A stretch of 43,686 nucleotides of DNA from Candidatus Bathyarchaeota archaeon BA2 (GCA_001399795.1 LIHK01000002.1:1-43686); one strand, 5' to 3'; numbered from the stretch's first letter, positions 1 through 8,005 are shown. Program-made: numbers and translations. The notes: a model not told the origin generated them from the sequence alone.

Positions 1-127
1 TATGTTTCATTATGATGATGAGGCTGATGCTCTGTATGTTCATTTTGTGTATCCTTCTAAGGGTGTTGATAGTGAGGTTGTGGACAAGCATGGTGAAATT
101 ATACCGGGTTTGGATGGGAAGGGGTAG
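1..127 (+). pseudogene. DUF2283-like fragment cut short by an in-frame TAG
   Basis: The frame beginning at the ATG at base 2 reads MFHYDDEADALYVHF and then a segment like SEVVDKHGEIIPGLDG. This is the core of the small DUF2283 family (Y-DEEADALY, then EVVD and a D-G turn), whose function is unknown. The true start may lie before the window. A TAG at 125-127 ends it, yet the same frame stays open to 175 and reads MVNMTIINAL, which resembles the hydrophobic C-terminal strand usual in the family. It is either a shortened protein of about 41 residues or a decayed gene. TAG is an ordinary stop elsewhere in the window, so recoding is not needed to explain it. Confidence 0.5.
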
Positions 128-338
128 ATGGTTAACATGACAATAATAAATGCATTAACACATAAACAGAAATAAGAGCTGTGTTTGGTTTTCTTTTCTA
201 TGCGTTTGTGTGTGCAACTTGGATAGGCCCGTTTATTTGGAGCCTAGTAACAGAAGAATGTTGGAAAAATATTTTTTTCTCGCAAAATCTGCTTGTACTA
301 GATCGGTGATAGACCGTTTGGTAGGAACTAAAAAGAAA

Positions 339-350
339 GTATATAAGTAA
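339..350 (+). promoter_or_regulatory. TATA box for the VapBC module
   Basis: GTATATAAGTAA is a strong archaeal TATA element centred about 26 bases before the ATG at 368. The spacing puts the transcription start at or next to the start codon, so the mRNA is probably leaderless. No Shine-Dalgarno motif precedes the ATG. Confidence 0.6.
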
Positions 351-367
351 ATTTTTCTACTTGTATA

Positions 368-655
368 ATGGTGGAAGAGTTGACCACAACCATTAAAATT
401 GAGGACGACAAAAAAGAAAAGTTGGACAAGTTTCTCGCTTCCCTCCTGCTTAAGGAAGGGATGAAAATAACCCTGCAAGAAGCAGTAGGTTTAATGGTTG
501 ACTACGCCCTTGAAAACCAGGAAGAAATCATCAAAAGGCTTAAGGATATGCCTCCCCTTGAAGACGACCAAGCGTGGAAAAGTCTTGAAAATCCCATGCA
601 TTGGGGTATTAAAGATTCTTCAAAGAGAATAGACGAATTCCTCTATGGGAGATAA
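368..655 (+). CDS. VapB-like antitoxin
   Basis: This 95-residue charged protein lies 5 bases before a PIN-domain gene and is the probable antitoxin of that pair. The N-terminus (TTTIKIEDDKKEKLDKF) looks like a short β-strand followed by a helix. A segment around residues 30-50 (KITLQEAVGLMVDYALEN) resembles the dimerising helices of archaeal ribbon-helix-helix antitoxins. The tail is acidic and probably disordered, as expected for the toxin-wrapping part. The start is set by the ATG lying at the position where a leaderless transcript would begin. Family membership rests on size, charge and the downstream partner more than on a diagnostic motif. Confidence 0.7.
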   Translation: MVEELTTTIKIEDDKKEKLDKFLASLLLKEGMKITLQEAVGLMVDYALENQEEIIKRLKDMPPLEDDQAWKSLENPMHWGIKDSSKRIDEFLYGR

Positions 656-660
656 GAAGC

Positions 661-1068
661 GTGGCCATATTCATTGACACAGGCGTTTTTGTTGCCCTGC
701 GAAACGCCGACGACGAATTGCACGCAAGAAGCAAGGAGCTGATGAAAAGGGCATTAAAAGGAAACTTTGGCAGAATTTTCACCTCAGACTACGTAATCGA
801 CGAGGCACTAACTACGGCCCTTGTAAGAACCAGGAGGCATGACTTAGCCTTGGATGTGGGCAACTACATCATCGAATCTCCAAGAATTTTGAAGCTTTGG
901 ACCACAAAGGACATCTTTGAACTAGCGTGGAAAAGGTTCAAAACACTCAAGGATCGTCCAATGAGTTTCTCAGACTGCGTGTCATTAGCTCATATAGAGA
1001 AAAACGGCATAAAGCATATCATGAGCTTTGACTCCGGTTTCGACGGACTAGTTGAAAGATTGTATTAG
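661..1068 (+). CDS. vapC: VapC-like PIN-domain ribonuclease toxin
   Basis: This is a 135-residue PIN domain. It starts with a strand carrying the first catalytic Asp (IFIDTGVFVAL), followed by an acidic residue in the helix SDYVIDEALTT, Asp in MSFSDCVSLA, and a final acidic site in IMSFDSGFDGL. Four such acids coordinate Mg/Mn in PIN nucleases, and VapC toxins usually cut tRNA or rRNA. The GTG start at 661 follows the antitoxin stop by 5 bases, so the two are co-transcribed and probably translationally coupled. The target RNA cannot be told from sequence. Confidence 0.85.
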   Translation: MAIFIDTGVFVALRNADDELHARSKELMKRALKGNFGRIFTSDYVIDEALTTALVRTRRHDLALDVGNYIIESPRILKLWTTKDIFELAWKRFKTLKDRPMSFSDCVSLAHIEKNGIKHIMSFDSGFDGLVERLY

Positions 1069-1105
1069 AACCTCTCACAATGGAAAAAGAATATGAACAG
1101 ATTGT

Positions 1106-1648
1106 CTAGGAGGGCACGAAAACAGCGGCGGCTACAACGGTTGTCCATAAACCGTTTTTGTCTCCTGTCGCAGACTGCGTTATGTTGGAAGTTCTGATAA
1201 TTAATCCGCTGGCTTTGAATAACTTTTTTCTTTCGTCCCAAGCGGTCTCTGGGTCGAAGGGTATCCCCATGGTCGTAGCAAGCATGGTTGCAGCTAAATC
1301 TTCAGCGTAGTCCCCAGCAATTTCGTCGGTTTGACCAAAAGAGTGATGTTCAGAAAGATAGCCGTATTTGTCGTTGTTTGGAATGGCGACTCCGATTGAA
1401 GCGGCAATTAGTCTATGCGGTTCATTCGTGCAATTTTTTGATAAAACAACAAAGGTTATTTCACCCGGTTTTATCATCTTTAAGCCTTTCTCTTTTGGGA
1501 TGGTTTTGCAGCCAGGCGGTACTATGCTGGAAACATATACTATGTTGCAGTGTTGTATGCCAGCGTTTCTTAACGCCAATTCAAAGGACTGCAGAGGCTC
1601 TTTGTGTTTGCCGACGCCCTTTGTCAAGAAGAGATATTTTGGGATCAT
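1106..1648 (-). CDS. pdaD: Pyruvoyl-dependent arginine decarboxylase
   Basis: The protein converts arginine to agmatine, the first step of archaeal polyamine synthesis (and of agmatidine for tRNA-Ile). The proenzyme cleaves itself at the Ser-Ser bond in YVSSIVPPG (Ser40-Ser41 counted from the chosen start); the second serine becomes the pyruvoyl cofactor. Other family signatures are the N-terminal [11 protein letters not shown], the block [11 protein letters not shown] and the C-terminal TSNITQSA. I chose the ATG at 1648 over an upstream TTG at 1660 because a TATA-like element near 1680 places transcription just before it and homologues start with M-I-P-K. It is divergent from valS. No S-adenosylmethionine decarboxylase is next to it. 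Confidence 0.9.
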   Translation of the reverse strand: MIPKYLFLTKGVGKHKEPLQSFELALRNAGIQHCNIVYVSSIVPPGCKTIPKEKGLKMIKPGEITFVVLSKNCTNEPHRLIAASIGVAIPNNDKYGYLSEHHSFGQTDEIAGDYAEDLAATMLATTMGIPFDPETAWDERKKLFKASGLIIRTSNITQSATGDKNGLWTTVVAAAVFVPS

Positions 1649-1755
1649 CTTGCCAACCAATCAATGGAATCGATTTAGTTAATAAAGTTTTACTCCACCT
1701 ATAAGACAGCTCAACAAACCTAAAAACTAAATTATTGCTATGTCAATTCCTTAAC

Positions 1756-1764
1756 CTTAAATAG
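1756..1764 (+). promoter_or_regulatory. TATA box for valS
   Basis: CTTAAATAG lies about 25 bases before the valS ATG at 1784, the distance expected for a leaderless archaeal transcript. No Shine-Dalgarno motif is seen between them. Confidence 0.45.
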
Positions 1765-1783
1765 TGTTCATCGAGGCAGCCAA

Positions 1784-4237
1784 ATGAAACCTCTTCCCAA
1801 AAAGTTCAGCATTCTCGAAATGGAAGAGAAGTGGCAACAGAAATGGGAAGAAATGGGCGTCTACCGTTTCGACTGGAAAGACCAGACCCGCCCAGTCTAC
1901 AGCATAGACACTCCGCCTCCATATCCATCCGGCGACTTCCACATGGGAAACGTCCTCAACTGGACCTACATCGACATAGCAGCCCGCTACAAACGCATGC
2001 AAGGATACAACGTTCTATTTCCACAGGGCTGGGACTGCCACGGGCTCCCAACAGAAGTCGAAACCGAAGAAGAATACGGAATCAAAAAAACGGACATGCC
2101 CCCAGCAGAATTCGTTAAGCTCTGCAAAAAATTTGTCAACAAATACATAGGCGTCATGAAAAAAGCCATCATACGCCTCGGCTGCTCCGTAGACTGGACA
2201 ACAGAATACAAAACCATGGATCCAGACTACTGGAAACGCACCCAACTCTCCTTCATAATCCTCCACAAAAAAGACATGATATACCAAGGAACACACCCCA
2301 TCAACTGGTGCCCCGACTGCGAAACAGCCATAGCAGACGCAGAAGTAGAACACGAAACCAGAGAAGGCACACTCCACTACATAAAATTCAAACTAGACAA
2401 CGACAAACACCTAACCATAGCCACAACACGCCCAGAACTCCTACCCGCCTGCGTAACAGTAGCCGTCCACCCAAACGATGAGCGCTATCAACAATACATA
2501 GACAAAAACATCACGGTTCCAGTAGCCAACAGAAAAGTCAAGATAATCCCAGAAGACCTCGTAGACCCAAAATTTGGAACAGGCGTCGTCATGATATGCA
2601 CCTACGGTGACAAAGCAGACGTAAAAGCCGTCGCAAAACACCACTTACCATCCATAATCATCATAGACGAAAAAGGAAAAATGAACGAAAAAGCCGGAAA
2701 ATACGCCGGACTAACAATACAAGAAGCAAAAAAAGCCATAGCCACAGACCTAGAAAAAACCAGTCTCGTAGAAAAAACTGAAAAGCTCACACAAGAAGTT
2801 GGGGTATGCTGGAGATGCAAAACCCCTATAGAAATCCTAGAAAGAAAACAATGGTTCATGAAAACCCTCATCCTAACAGACGCCGTGACAAAAAACACCC
2901 ATGAAATAGCATGGTACCCAGACTACATGAAAACTCGCATGATAGACTGGGCAAAATCCCTAGACTGGGACTGGGTAATCTCCCGCCAAAGAATCTTCGC
3001 TACTCCAATTCCCATATGGTACTGCAAAAAATGCGGAGAAATAATTCTAGCCGAACCAGAATGGGTTCCCATAGACCCAAGAACAGAAAACCCCAAGATT
3101 GAGAAATGCCCAAAATGCGGTTCTAAAGCCTTCATTCCCGAAACAGACGTCCTAGACACATGGTTCGACTCCTCCATCACCTGCGCCGTCCACGCAGGCT
3201 GGCCAGACCGCCAAGACTGGCACAGAATCTTCCCAGCCGACGTACACCCTTCAGGCTACGACATCATCCGCACGTGGGCATACTACCTCATGGTCCGACA
3301 CCTAGCCCTCTTCGACGAAAAACCCTACAAGAGCGTTTTAATCAACGGCATGGTTCTGGGAAGCGACGGAAGAAAAATGAGCAAATCCTTAGGCAACTAC
3401 GTAGCCACCCCAGACGTCTTCAACAAATACGGAGCCGACGCCCCAAGACAATGGGCAGCCAGCGGAGGAGCCACAGGATCAGACATACCCTTCCGCTGGG
3501 CAGACGTCGAATACGGATGGAGGTTCCTCATAAAACTGTGGAACGCAGCCCGCTTCGCAAGCCTACACCTCCAAGACTACACGCCACAAGAAAAGGCGGA
3601 ACCAGAACTTCTAGACCGATGGCTGCTAAGCAAGATGGAAAAAGTAACCCAAAAAGTGACCAAGGCTTTTGAAAACTGCCAATTCAACATAGCAACCGAA
3701 GGAACCAGAAACTTCATTTGGCACGAACTCTGCGACATCTACATCGAAGCCGTAAAGCATAGACTCTACAAACCTGAGGAATACGGAGAAAAAAGTAGAA
3801 GGGCTGCACAATACACTCTGTACACGGCAATTTACCGAAGCCTTCAGCTTCTTGCGCCAACTTCTCCACATATAACAGAGGAAATTTACCAACTCATGTA
3901 CGCAGAAGACGAGAAACATAAAAGCATCCACATTTCTCCATGGCCCACTCCCACAAAGGAAAGGACTGACGAAGAGGCGGAGAAAAAAGGCGACCTAATC
4001 ATAGCAACAATAGGAGAGGTTCGAAGAGAGAAGGCGGAGAAAAAGGTACCATTGAGCACTTCCATCAAAAAACTAACGATATATGCGGGAAGCAAAAAGA
4101 ACGCGCAAATTTTAAACCAAGCCCTAGAAGACATCGCTGGAACCTGCAAAATAGAGAAAATCAAAATTTCTTCAGTGAAAGGGAAAGGCAGAGAAGTTAA
4201 AGGATACCCCAACATCAGATTCATGACTAAATATTAG
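1784..4237 (+). CDS. valS: Valyl-tRNA synthetase
   Basis: This 817-residue class Ia synthetase charges tRNA-Val. The nucleotide-binding signature is FHMGN at residues 52-56, a HIGH variant, and KMSKS occurs near residue 532 (DGRKMSKSLGN). Between them lies the editing domain with the TTRPELLPACV block. Zinc-binding cysteine pairs (CWRC, CKKC, CPKC) are present as in archaeal ValRS. GWDCHGLPTE and DWDWVISRQR match archaeal ValRS better than IleRS or LeuRS. Length fits the archaeal type, which has only a short C-terminal tail. The first two thirds of the gene are strikingly rich in A and C on the coding strand. Its last bases overlap the convergent aRF1 gene by 4 bp. Confidence 0.95.
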   Translation: MKPLPKKFSILEMEEKWQQKWEEMGVYRFDWKDQTRPVYSIDTPPPYPSGDFHMGNVLNWTYIDIAARYKRMQGYNVLFPQGWDCHGLPTEVETEEEYGIKKTDMPPAEFVKLCKKFVNKYIGVMKKAIIRLGCSVDWTTEYKTMDPDYWKRTQLSFIILHKKDMIYQGTHPINWCPDCETAIADAEVEHETREGTLHYIKFKLDNDKHLTIATTRPELLPACVTVAVHPNDERYQQYIDKNITVPVANRKVKIIPEDLVDPKFGTGVVMICTYGDKADVKAVAKHHLPSIIIIDEKGKMNEKAGKYAGLTIQEAKKAIATDLEKTSLVEKTEKLTQEVGVCWRCKTPIEILERKQWFMKTLILTDAVTKNTHEIAWYPDYMKTRMIDWAKSLDWDWVISRQRIFATPIPIWYCKKCGEIILAEPEWVPIDPRTENPKIEKCPKCGSKAFIPETDVLDTWFDSSITCAVHAGWPDRQDWHRIFPADVHPSGYDIIRTWAYYLMVRHLALFDEKPYKSVLINGMVLGSDGRKMSKSLGNYVATPDVFNKYGADAPRQWAASGGATGSDIPFRWADVEYGWRFLIKLWNAARFASLHLQDYTPQEKAEPELLDRWLLSKMEKVTQKVTKAFENCQFNIATEGTRNFIWHELCDIYIEAVKHRLYKPEEYGEKSRRAAQYTLYTAIYRSLQLLAPTSPHITEEIYQLMYAEDEKHKSIHISPWPTPTKERTDEEAEKKGDLIIATIGEVRREKAEKKVPLSTSIKKLTIYAGSKKNAQILNQALEDIAGTCKIEKIKISSVKGKGREVKGYPNIRFMTKY

Positions 4238-5493
4238 CCTGTAAGCTTGTAGCGGAGAATAGCCGCGATTCCGCCGAAGGACTTCTTTAGCATCTGTCCT
4301 TCCTCCGTTTCAACAGAGATAACCTCCACATCCGCCCCAGTCTCCTCAGCCATTTCAGCTAGATCATCAATGAGGTCTTTAACCTCTGCTACTTCAAGGG
4401 CTGGAGCAGTGCATTTTGGACAAGGTTTTCCACTTAGGCTTTGTTGAAAGTCTGGAACCACGTGGCTTTTCATTGTTTCCTGTTTGGTGTAATCGCAGGC
4501 CGTGCATTTCACGGTGACCCGAACCACATCGAGACCCTCAGATAATAACAGGGTTTTCACAATGCCTGTCTCCAGACTTTTTCTCACATCATTTTCACCG
4601 TAAGTGGCTAGACCTGTGTCATGACCAATCTCGTAAAGGAATTCCTGCATAACCTTCTTCTCCTCGATGTAGCGAATGCGCCGCATAATTTCTGGAGCTC
4701 GTTCCACAACTTCCTCCACTCCCTGTTCGCCCACGTACGCGGTGTCAATGGTGGCGATAACCTTGTCTTTCAGCGTGTAATGAAGATGGTCTCCTTTCTG
4801 GAAGTCTAGTTTTGTGGGGCCGGGTCCCCCTATGATCACACCCTTTAAGTCGAGTATGGGTAGGAAAATCTCGTTGGCGTGGTTTCCGACGCGTTTGAAG
4901 TATTCTTGCAGTTTGGCTTCCCGTTGTCTTTCAAATCTTCTGGCTGATTGGCCTCCGGCTCGGAACTTTCCAGGCACACCAGAAGTGACTTCTTTAACTA
5001 TTTCTAAGCTTCTGCCATGGAGTGTAGCGTAGGTTGTTGCGCTTGCGTCCATTATCGCGATTCCATAGGTTTCTTTTTCCTTCAAAAATTCTTGGAGGTG
5101 TTCGGTGTGGAATCTGGAGTCGCAGCGGTAAAGATAAACTTTGACGGGTTCAGGTGGGGTGATAACGTAGGTTTCGATTCTTTCGCTTCCTGGACCGTTT
5201 TGGGGGATGGCTCCGCAGAAGATGACGAGGCCGTTTTCGGGAACTTTTCTGAATAGTTTGAGGCGTTGCATAACCTTAACGATGGCGTCTTGAACGTTTT
5301 TCCGTGTGGTGTCAGATTTTATGTTGGAGGCTGTTCCGTACTCCTGTTTAAGCATGGCAACTACTTCGCTGATTTGGCGTCCTGGCGGTATGTAGAGGGA
5401 GACAAGTTCTGTTCCCCTCCCTTCCTTTTTGGCTAGGGTCTCCAATGCCCTTTTTAAGCGGAATCGTTGGAGTGATGTTCGTTTGGTGCTCAA
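4234..5493 (-). CDS. prf1: Peptide chain release factor aRF1
   Basis: This 419-residue protein is the archaeal class-1 release factor, reading all three stop codons in the ribosomal A site. Domain 1 shows the stop-recognition motifs NIKS (57-60) and YRCDSRF (122-128, the YxCxxxF motif). Domain 2 holds the peptidyl-hydrolysis GGQ at 180-182. Domain 3 has a C4 zinc mini-domain (CTACDY and CPKC). All motifs are intact. Length is normal for archaeal aRF1. It ends tail-to-tail with valS, overlapping by 4 bp. Confidence 0.95.
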   Translation of the reverse strand: MSTKRTSLQRFRLKRALETLAKKEGRGTELVSLYIPPGRQISEVVAMLKQEYGTASNIKSDTTRKNVQDAIVKVMQRLKLFRKVPENGLVIFCGAIPQNGPGSERIETYVITPPEPVKVYLYRCDSRFHTEHLQEFLKEKETYGIAIMDASATTYATLHGRSLEIVKEVTSGVPGKFRAGGQSARRFERQREAKLQEYFKRVGNHANEIFLPILDLKGVIIGGPGPTKLDFQKGDHLHYTLKDKVIATIDTAYVGEQGVEEVVERAPEIMRRIRYIEEKKVMQEFLYEIGHDTGLATYGENDVRKSLETGIVKTLLLSEGLDVVRVTVKCTACDYTKQETMKSHVVPDFQQSLSGKPCPKCTAPALEVAEVKDLIDDLAEMAEETGADVEVISVETEEGQMLKKSFGGIAAILRYKLTG

Positions 5494-5565
5494 GTTGCTG
5501 TTCCACGCGTTGACGTAGAGCTACACTCCAACGGAGTAGATAAATTTGCCGTTTTCTTTAGCAGA

Positions 5566-6036
5566 TCAGCTAAGATTTGTGCGCGTACTCTTAAGAATGT
5601 ATGGATCTATTCTAGTTAAGCCCTCAATACTATCGTAGGTGATGTCTGTGGATATTATTTTTGAGTCGTATAGCATTGCTGAAGATGCGTGATGCGAATC
5701 ATAGAAGGATAACTTGTGCTTGTCTCTTAAATCCGCGGCTTTGGCAATCTGCGCGCACGTTAAGGGGAGAATTTCCATGCGATACAGGGATAAAAGGCGG
5801 TTCAGATCGGTGAAAAACCTGGCTATACCTCTTGAGGTAGCCTTTCTTCCTTTGATGAGGATGTTTCCCGCTTTTAAGTTTAGCTCCAATTCGTGTAATG
5901 CTAGCGAGTCTACTTTGACGTTAGGCATCTCCCTTCCTTTAATAAGATTTAAGGTTCTTCTAGCGATCCCATGATGTCTGTCCTTTGGATCTAAGGTAGC
6001 GTAAAGAAGGTCAACTTCCAGAATGGGCGTGCTTAC
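5566..6036 (-). CDS. VapC-like PIN protein without a canonical start codon
   Basis: The PIN domain is complete only if translation is extended beyond the internal ATG at 5928. The extension reads STPILEVDLLYATLDPKDR and supplies the first strand with its catalytic Asp. Further acids are in LALHELEL, LSFYDSHHAS and IISTDITYDSIEGL. No ATG, GTG or TTG lies in this frame between the upstream TAG at 6058-6060 and 5928. A GTA at 6034-6036, preceded by a GGGAGGAGA ribosome-binding stretch, sits where a GTG would be expected. It overlaps the end of the AbrB-type antitoxin gene. Options are a lost start codon, a near-cognate start (GTA, ATT or CTG at 6019-6036), or a sequence error. Confidence 0.6.
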   Translation of the reverse strand, partial: VSTPILEVDLLYATLDPKDRHHGIARRTLNLIKGREMPNVKVDSLALHELELNLKAGNILIKGRKATSRGIARFFTDLNRLLSLYRMEILPLTCAQIAKAADLRDKHKLSFYDSHHASSAMLYDSKIISTDITYDSIEGLTRIDPYILKSTRTNLS

Positions 6037-6277
6037 TCTCCTCCCTCTCTCCCTGCACTATCCGCTCTGCCTCTTCTTCCGCCGCTTCACCAAGGTCCTT
6101 TAGAGGCTTTGCTCTAGAAACCTTTCCCATTAGATCGTGCAAGGGGTCTGGAACTGGGACCAGCACTAACTTGCCCTCCTCCTCACGTACCTCCATGTAG
6201 GAGGTCCCCACTTTGCTCCTAAACTCTGATGGAATTACGAGTCTCCCCCGCTCATCAAGTTTCACTATGACTCCCAT
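6011..6277 (-). CDS. AbrB/SpoVT-type antitoxin
   Basis: This 88-residue protein has the swapped-hairpin DNA-binding fold of AbrB/MazE-like antitoxins, seen as GVIVKLDERGRLVIPSEFR followed by the second half MEVREEEGKLVLVPV. The rest is an acidic, helical tail (DLGEAAEEEAERIVQG) likely to bind the toxin. The ATG at 6277 is chosen because an AAGGT motif lies about 9 bases upstream and homologues begin immediately before the strand MGVIVKLD; an open frame continues to 6340. The last bases overlap the PIN gene, the usual arrangement for antitoxin-toxin pairs. Confidence 0.75.
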   Translation of the reverse strand: MGVIVKLDERGRLVIPSEFRSKVGTSYMEVREEEGKLVLVPVPDPLHDLMGKVSRAKPLKDLGEAAEEEAERIVQGEREESKHAHSGS

Positions 6278-6400
6278 TTGCAAGACCTTAATGGGATATG
6301 GTGTCATGTGGGATATTAAAACTTTACCCACATAGAACATGACGACCCAGCAAACACACGCCCGTCGCCAAAAACAAAAAGCTCATTTCCCATAAGAATT

Positions 6401-6520
6401 TGGTGGACCGGGCGGGATTTGAACCCGCGGCTTCCGCCTCTTCCGGGCTGGGCGTGCGAAGGCGGCGTATGCACTGACAACCACGCGGTCGTCATTCATG
6501 CCAAGCTGAACTACCGGCCC
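6401..6520 (-). tRNA. tRNA-Ala(CGC) with two introns, CCA encoded
   Basis: Reading the minus strand, the acceptor stem GGGCCGG/CCGGTCC includes the G3·U70 pair that is the alanine identity element. The D stem is GTTC/GAA(C), the anticodon stem CCGCC/GGCGG with loop TTCGCA-A (anticodon CGC), and the T arm GCGGG-TTCAAAT-CCCGC. Removing 27 bases at 6468-6494 (between positions 24 and 25, within a shift of a base or two) and 15 bases at 6440-6454 (the canonical 37/38 site) leaves a standard 75-nt tRNA. The first intron forms a hairpin GACGACC-GCGT-GGTTGTC. CCA is encoded at 6401-6403. Confidence 0.85.
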
Positions 6521-6690
6521 ACTAGGGTTTGAAACAGAGCTTCATATTAAACGTTTTTCGCCGTCCATAAACGAAATGCGTAAATCGCCAGAAGTTGGTG
6601 TTTGTGGCATGTGTTTTAAGGGTAGGCTTGATAGAGGATTGAGGAAAAGATAGCGTATTTCTGACCACCTTTTTAGTTTGGGCGGAATTG

Positions 6691-6700
6691 TTAAATATAA
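6691..6700 (+). promoter_or_regulatory. TATA box for the second AbrB-PIN module
   Basis: TTAAATATAA lies about 40 bases before the chosen ATG at 6736, leaving a short leader that includes the GGTGAT ribosome-binding site at 6725-6730. Confidence 0.4.
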
Positions 6701-6735
6701 CTATAGTATCATTAGATATAATTATGGTGATATTA

Positions 6736-6930
6736 ATGAGTTTAGCTAAAACGCGAAAAGTCGGCGGGTCTTTAGTGGTAACTTTGCCAAAGGAGCTTGT
6801 GGAAAGCAAGAAAATCAAGGAAGGCGAGATTGTGGAAATAATCGTCAAGAAAGTTAGGAAGGACGGCTTCGGTGCCTTAAAGGGTCTGACTTCATTCACA
6901 GCTAAGGATGAGTTGACCGCCCATGAATGA
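6736..6930 (+). CDS. AbrB/MazE-type antitoxin
   Basis: This 64-residue protein begins with the AbrB swapped-hairpin half LAKTRKVGGSLVVTLPKELV and continues with KKIKEGEIVEIIVKKV, the classic archaeal VapB of the AbrB class. The ATG at 6736 is preceded by GGTGAT with 5 bases of spacing; an in-frame ATG at 6688 would add hydrophobic residues foreign to the family. It overlaps the following PIN gene by 8 bp, so it is the antitoxin of that pair. Confidence 0.8.
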   Translation: MSLAKTRKVGGSLVVTLPKELVESKKIKEGEIVEIIVKKVRKDGFGALKGLTSFTAKDELTAHE

Positions 6931-7309
6931 GAGGTACGTCATAGACGCTTATGCTTGGATAGAATACCTGATTGGGAGCAAAGCTGGCGAGAATGTTAAA
7001 TCTGTTTTGGAAGAAGACAACGAAATTTACACGTGTGCAGCGACACTTGCAGAAGTTATAAGCAAGACTGCTCGTGAAGGGCGAAACTTTGAAGTTGCCT
7101 ACGACATTCTAGTGAGTAATTCTCAAATCATTAATGTTGATGAAGAGGTTTCTAAGGAAGCTGGCGTGTTGCATTCGGAGACGCGAAAGACCAAACATGA
7201 TTTTGGGCTTGCCGACGCATACGTGCTAGCGGTTGCAAGAAGAATGAAGTCCAAGGTTTTGACTAGTGATGTTCACTTTAAGGGAGTCAAGGAAGCAATC
7301 TTAATATAG
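6923..7309 (+). CDS. vapC: VapC-like PIN-domain ribonuclease toxin
   Basis: This 128-residue PIN domain has its four metal-binding acids in recognisable places: YVIDAYAWIEYL, TLAEVISKT, GLADAYVLAVA and VLTSDVHF. It starts inside the antitoxin gene (8-bp overlap), which couples their translation. It is closer to the AbrB-associated VapC type (K-H-D-F-G-L-A-D) than to the first toxin at 661, so the three modules in this window are not recent copies of one another. Confidence 0.87.
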   Translation: MNERYVIDAYAWIEYLIGSKAGENVKSVLEEDNEIYTCAATLAEVISKTAREGRNFEVAYDILVSNSQIINVDEEVSKEAGVLHSETRKTKHDFGLADAYVLAVARRMKSKVLTSDVHFKGVKEAILI

Positions 7310-7380
7310 CGAACACCATGTTGAAAATACTATCGAAACGCATAAATCAGATTTTTCCCTTGTAACCCTTGGTCGGGCAA

Positions 7381-7538
7381 CGGGCGGTAGCTCAGCTTGG
7401 CAGAGCTTCCGAGCCAGCTTGACTCTTGGTTCAAGCTGACGGAGACGCTGTAGACGCCTGCCAAAGGTAGGCATCATCCAGCCTGCTAAGCGCACAGAAA
7501 CCGGATTGTCGCCGGTTCAAATCCGGCCCGCCCGACCA
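7381..7538 (+). tRNA. tRNA-Tyr(GTA) with two introns, CCA encoded
   Basis: The acceptor stem is CGGGCGG/CCGCCCG, with the C1-G72 pair typical of archaeal tRNA-Tyr. The D stem is GCTC/GAGC, the T arm GCCGG-TTCAAAT-CCGGC, then A73 and an encoded CCA. The anticodon loop CTGTAGA (7448-7454) carries GTA. Removing 7412-7446 (35 bases, in the 5' anticodon stem, near 30/31) and 7455-7500 (46 bases, near 37/38) restores stem TCCGG/CCGGA and a 74-nt tRNA. The first intron holds a perfect 8-bp hairpin CAGCTTGA/TCAAGCTG and the second a GCCTGCC/GGTAGGC hairpin. Exact splice points may shift by one or two bases. Confidence 0.85.
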
Positions 7539-7611
7539 TCCAGACTACGTGAAACACCGGAGATTTTGCCAGCCGAACATTTCTTGCGTTCACATAAAAG
7601 GTTAGTTAATC

Positions 7612-7749
7612 ATGTACCGCAAATACACCTGCAAATGTTGGGATTATTTAAAGAAAATGGGGTGGAGTCTATCTCCAGAGAGAAAGATTAAGTTTTGCGT
7701 GTTTTGTGTCACAAATAATGTTGATGCTATATATAGAGTCTCAACATGA
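7612..7749 (+). CDS. Possible 45-residue cysteine-rich small protein
   Basis: From the ATG at 7612 a short frame encodes a basic protein with a C-x-C pair near the start (YTCKCWDYLKKMGW) and a C-x-x-C pair later (KFCVFCVTNN), spaced like a small zinc-binding knuckle. A CATAAAAG element at 7591-7598 could serve as TATA box. I do not recognise a family. The aromatic and lysine content is ordinary for a real protein, but a chance frame of this length is possible. Confidence 0.3.
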   Translation: MYRKYTCKCWDYLKKMGWSLSPERKIKFCVFCVTNNVDAIYRVST

Positions 7750-8005
7750 TTCGGTACCGAAACAGCACAAAACCTAGAACGCTTAGTTTAAGAGATGAGC
7801 TGTTTTGTCGGACAAAAAGAAAAAATTATTGTCAGACAAAGGGGCTAAAACCTCATAAGTCCCGAAGAGTTAACAGAGCCTGAATCGTAAATCTTTCAAA
7901 GGAAAATCTAAATCAGAATTAAGAAGAAAAGATGAGACAGCAATGAAATCAGTAAGAACGACACTAACGCGCACTGGGAGATTGTTTTGCTGATTTAGGT
8001 CTAGT
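7750..8005. other. Intergenic stretch with no supported gene
   Basis: Between the small cysteine-rich frame and the CooC-like gene the sequence is AT-rich and stop-laden in all frames. TTTTGTCGGACAAAA at 7803-7817 is a short perfect dyad, and TTGTCAGACAAA follows at 7828-7839, so the half-site TTTGTC/GACAAA repeats. I see no coding or RNA feature. Confidence 0.4.

Noticed and set aside
4544-4570. Partial ATAAC-NNN-GTT match to the dyad
   Set aside because: It lies inside the aRF1 coding region and the right arm is incomplete.
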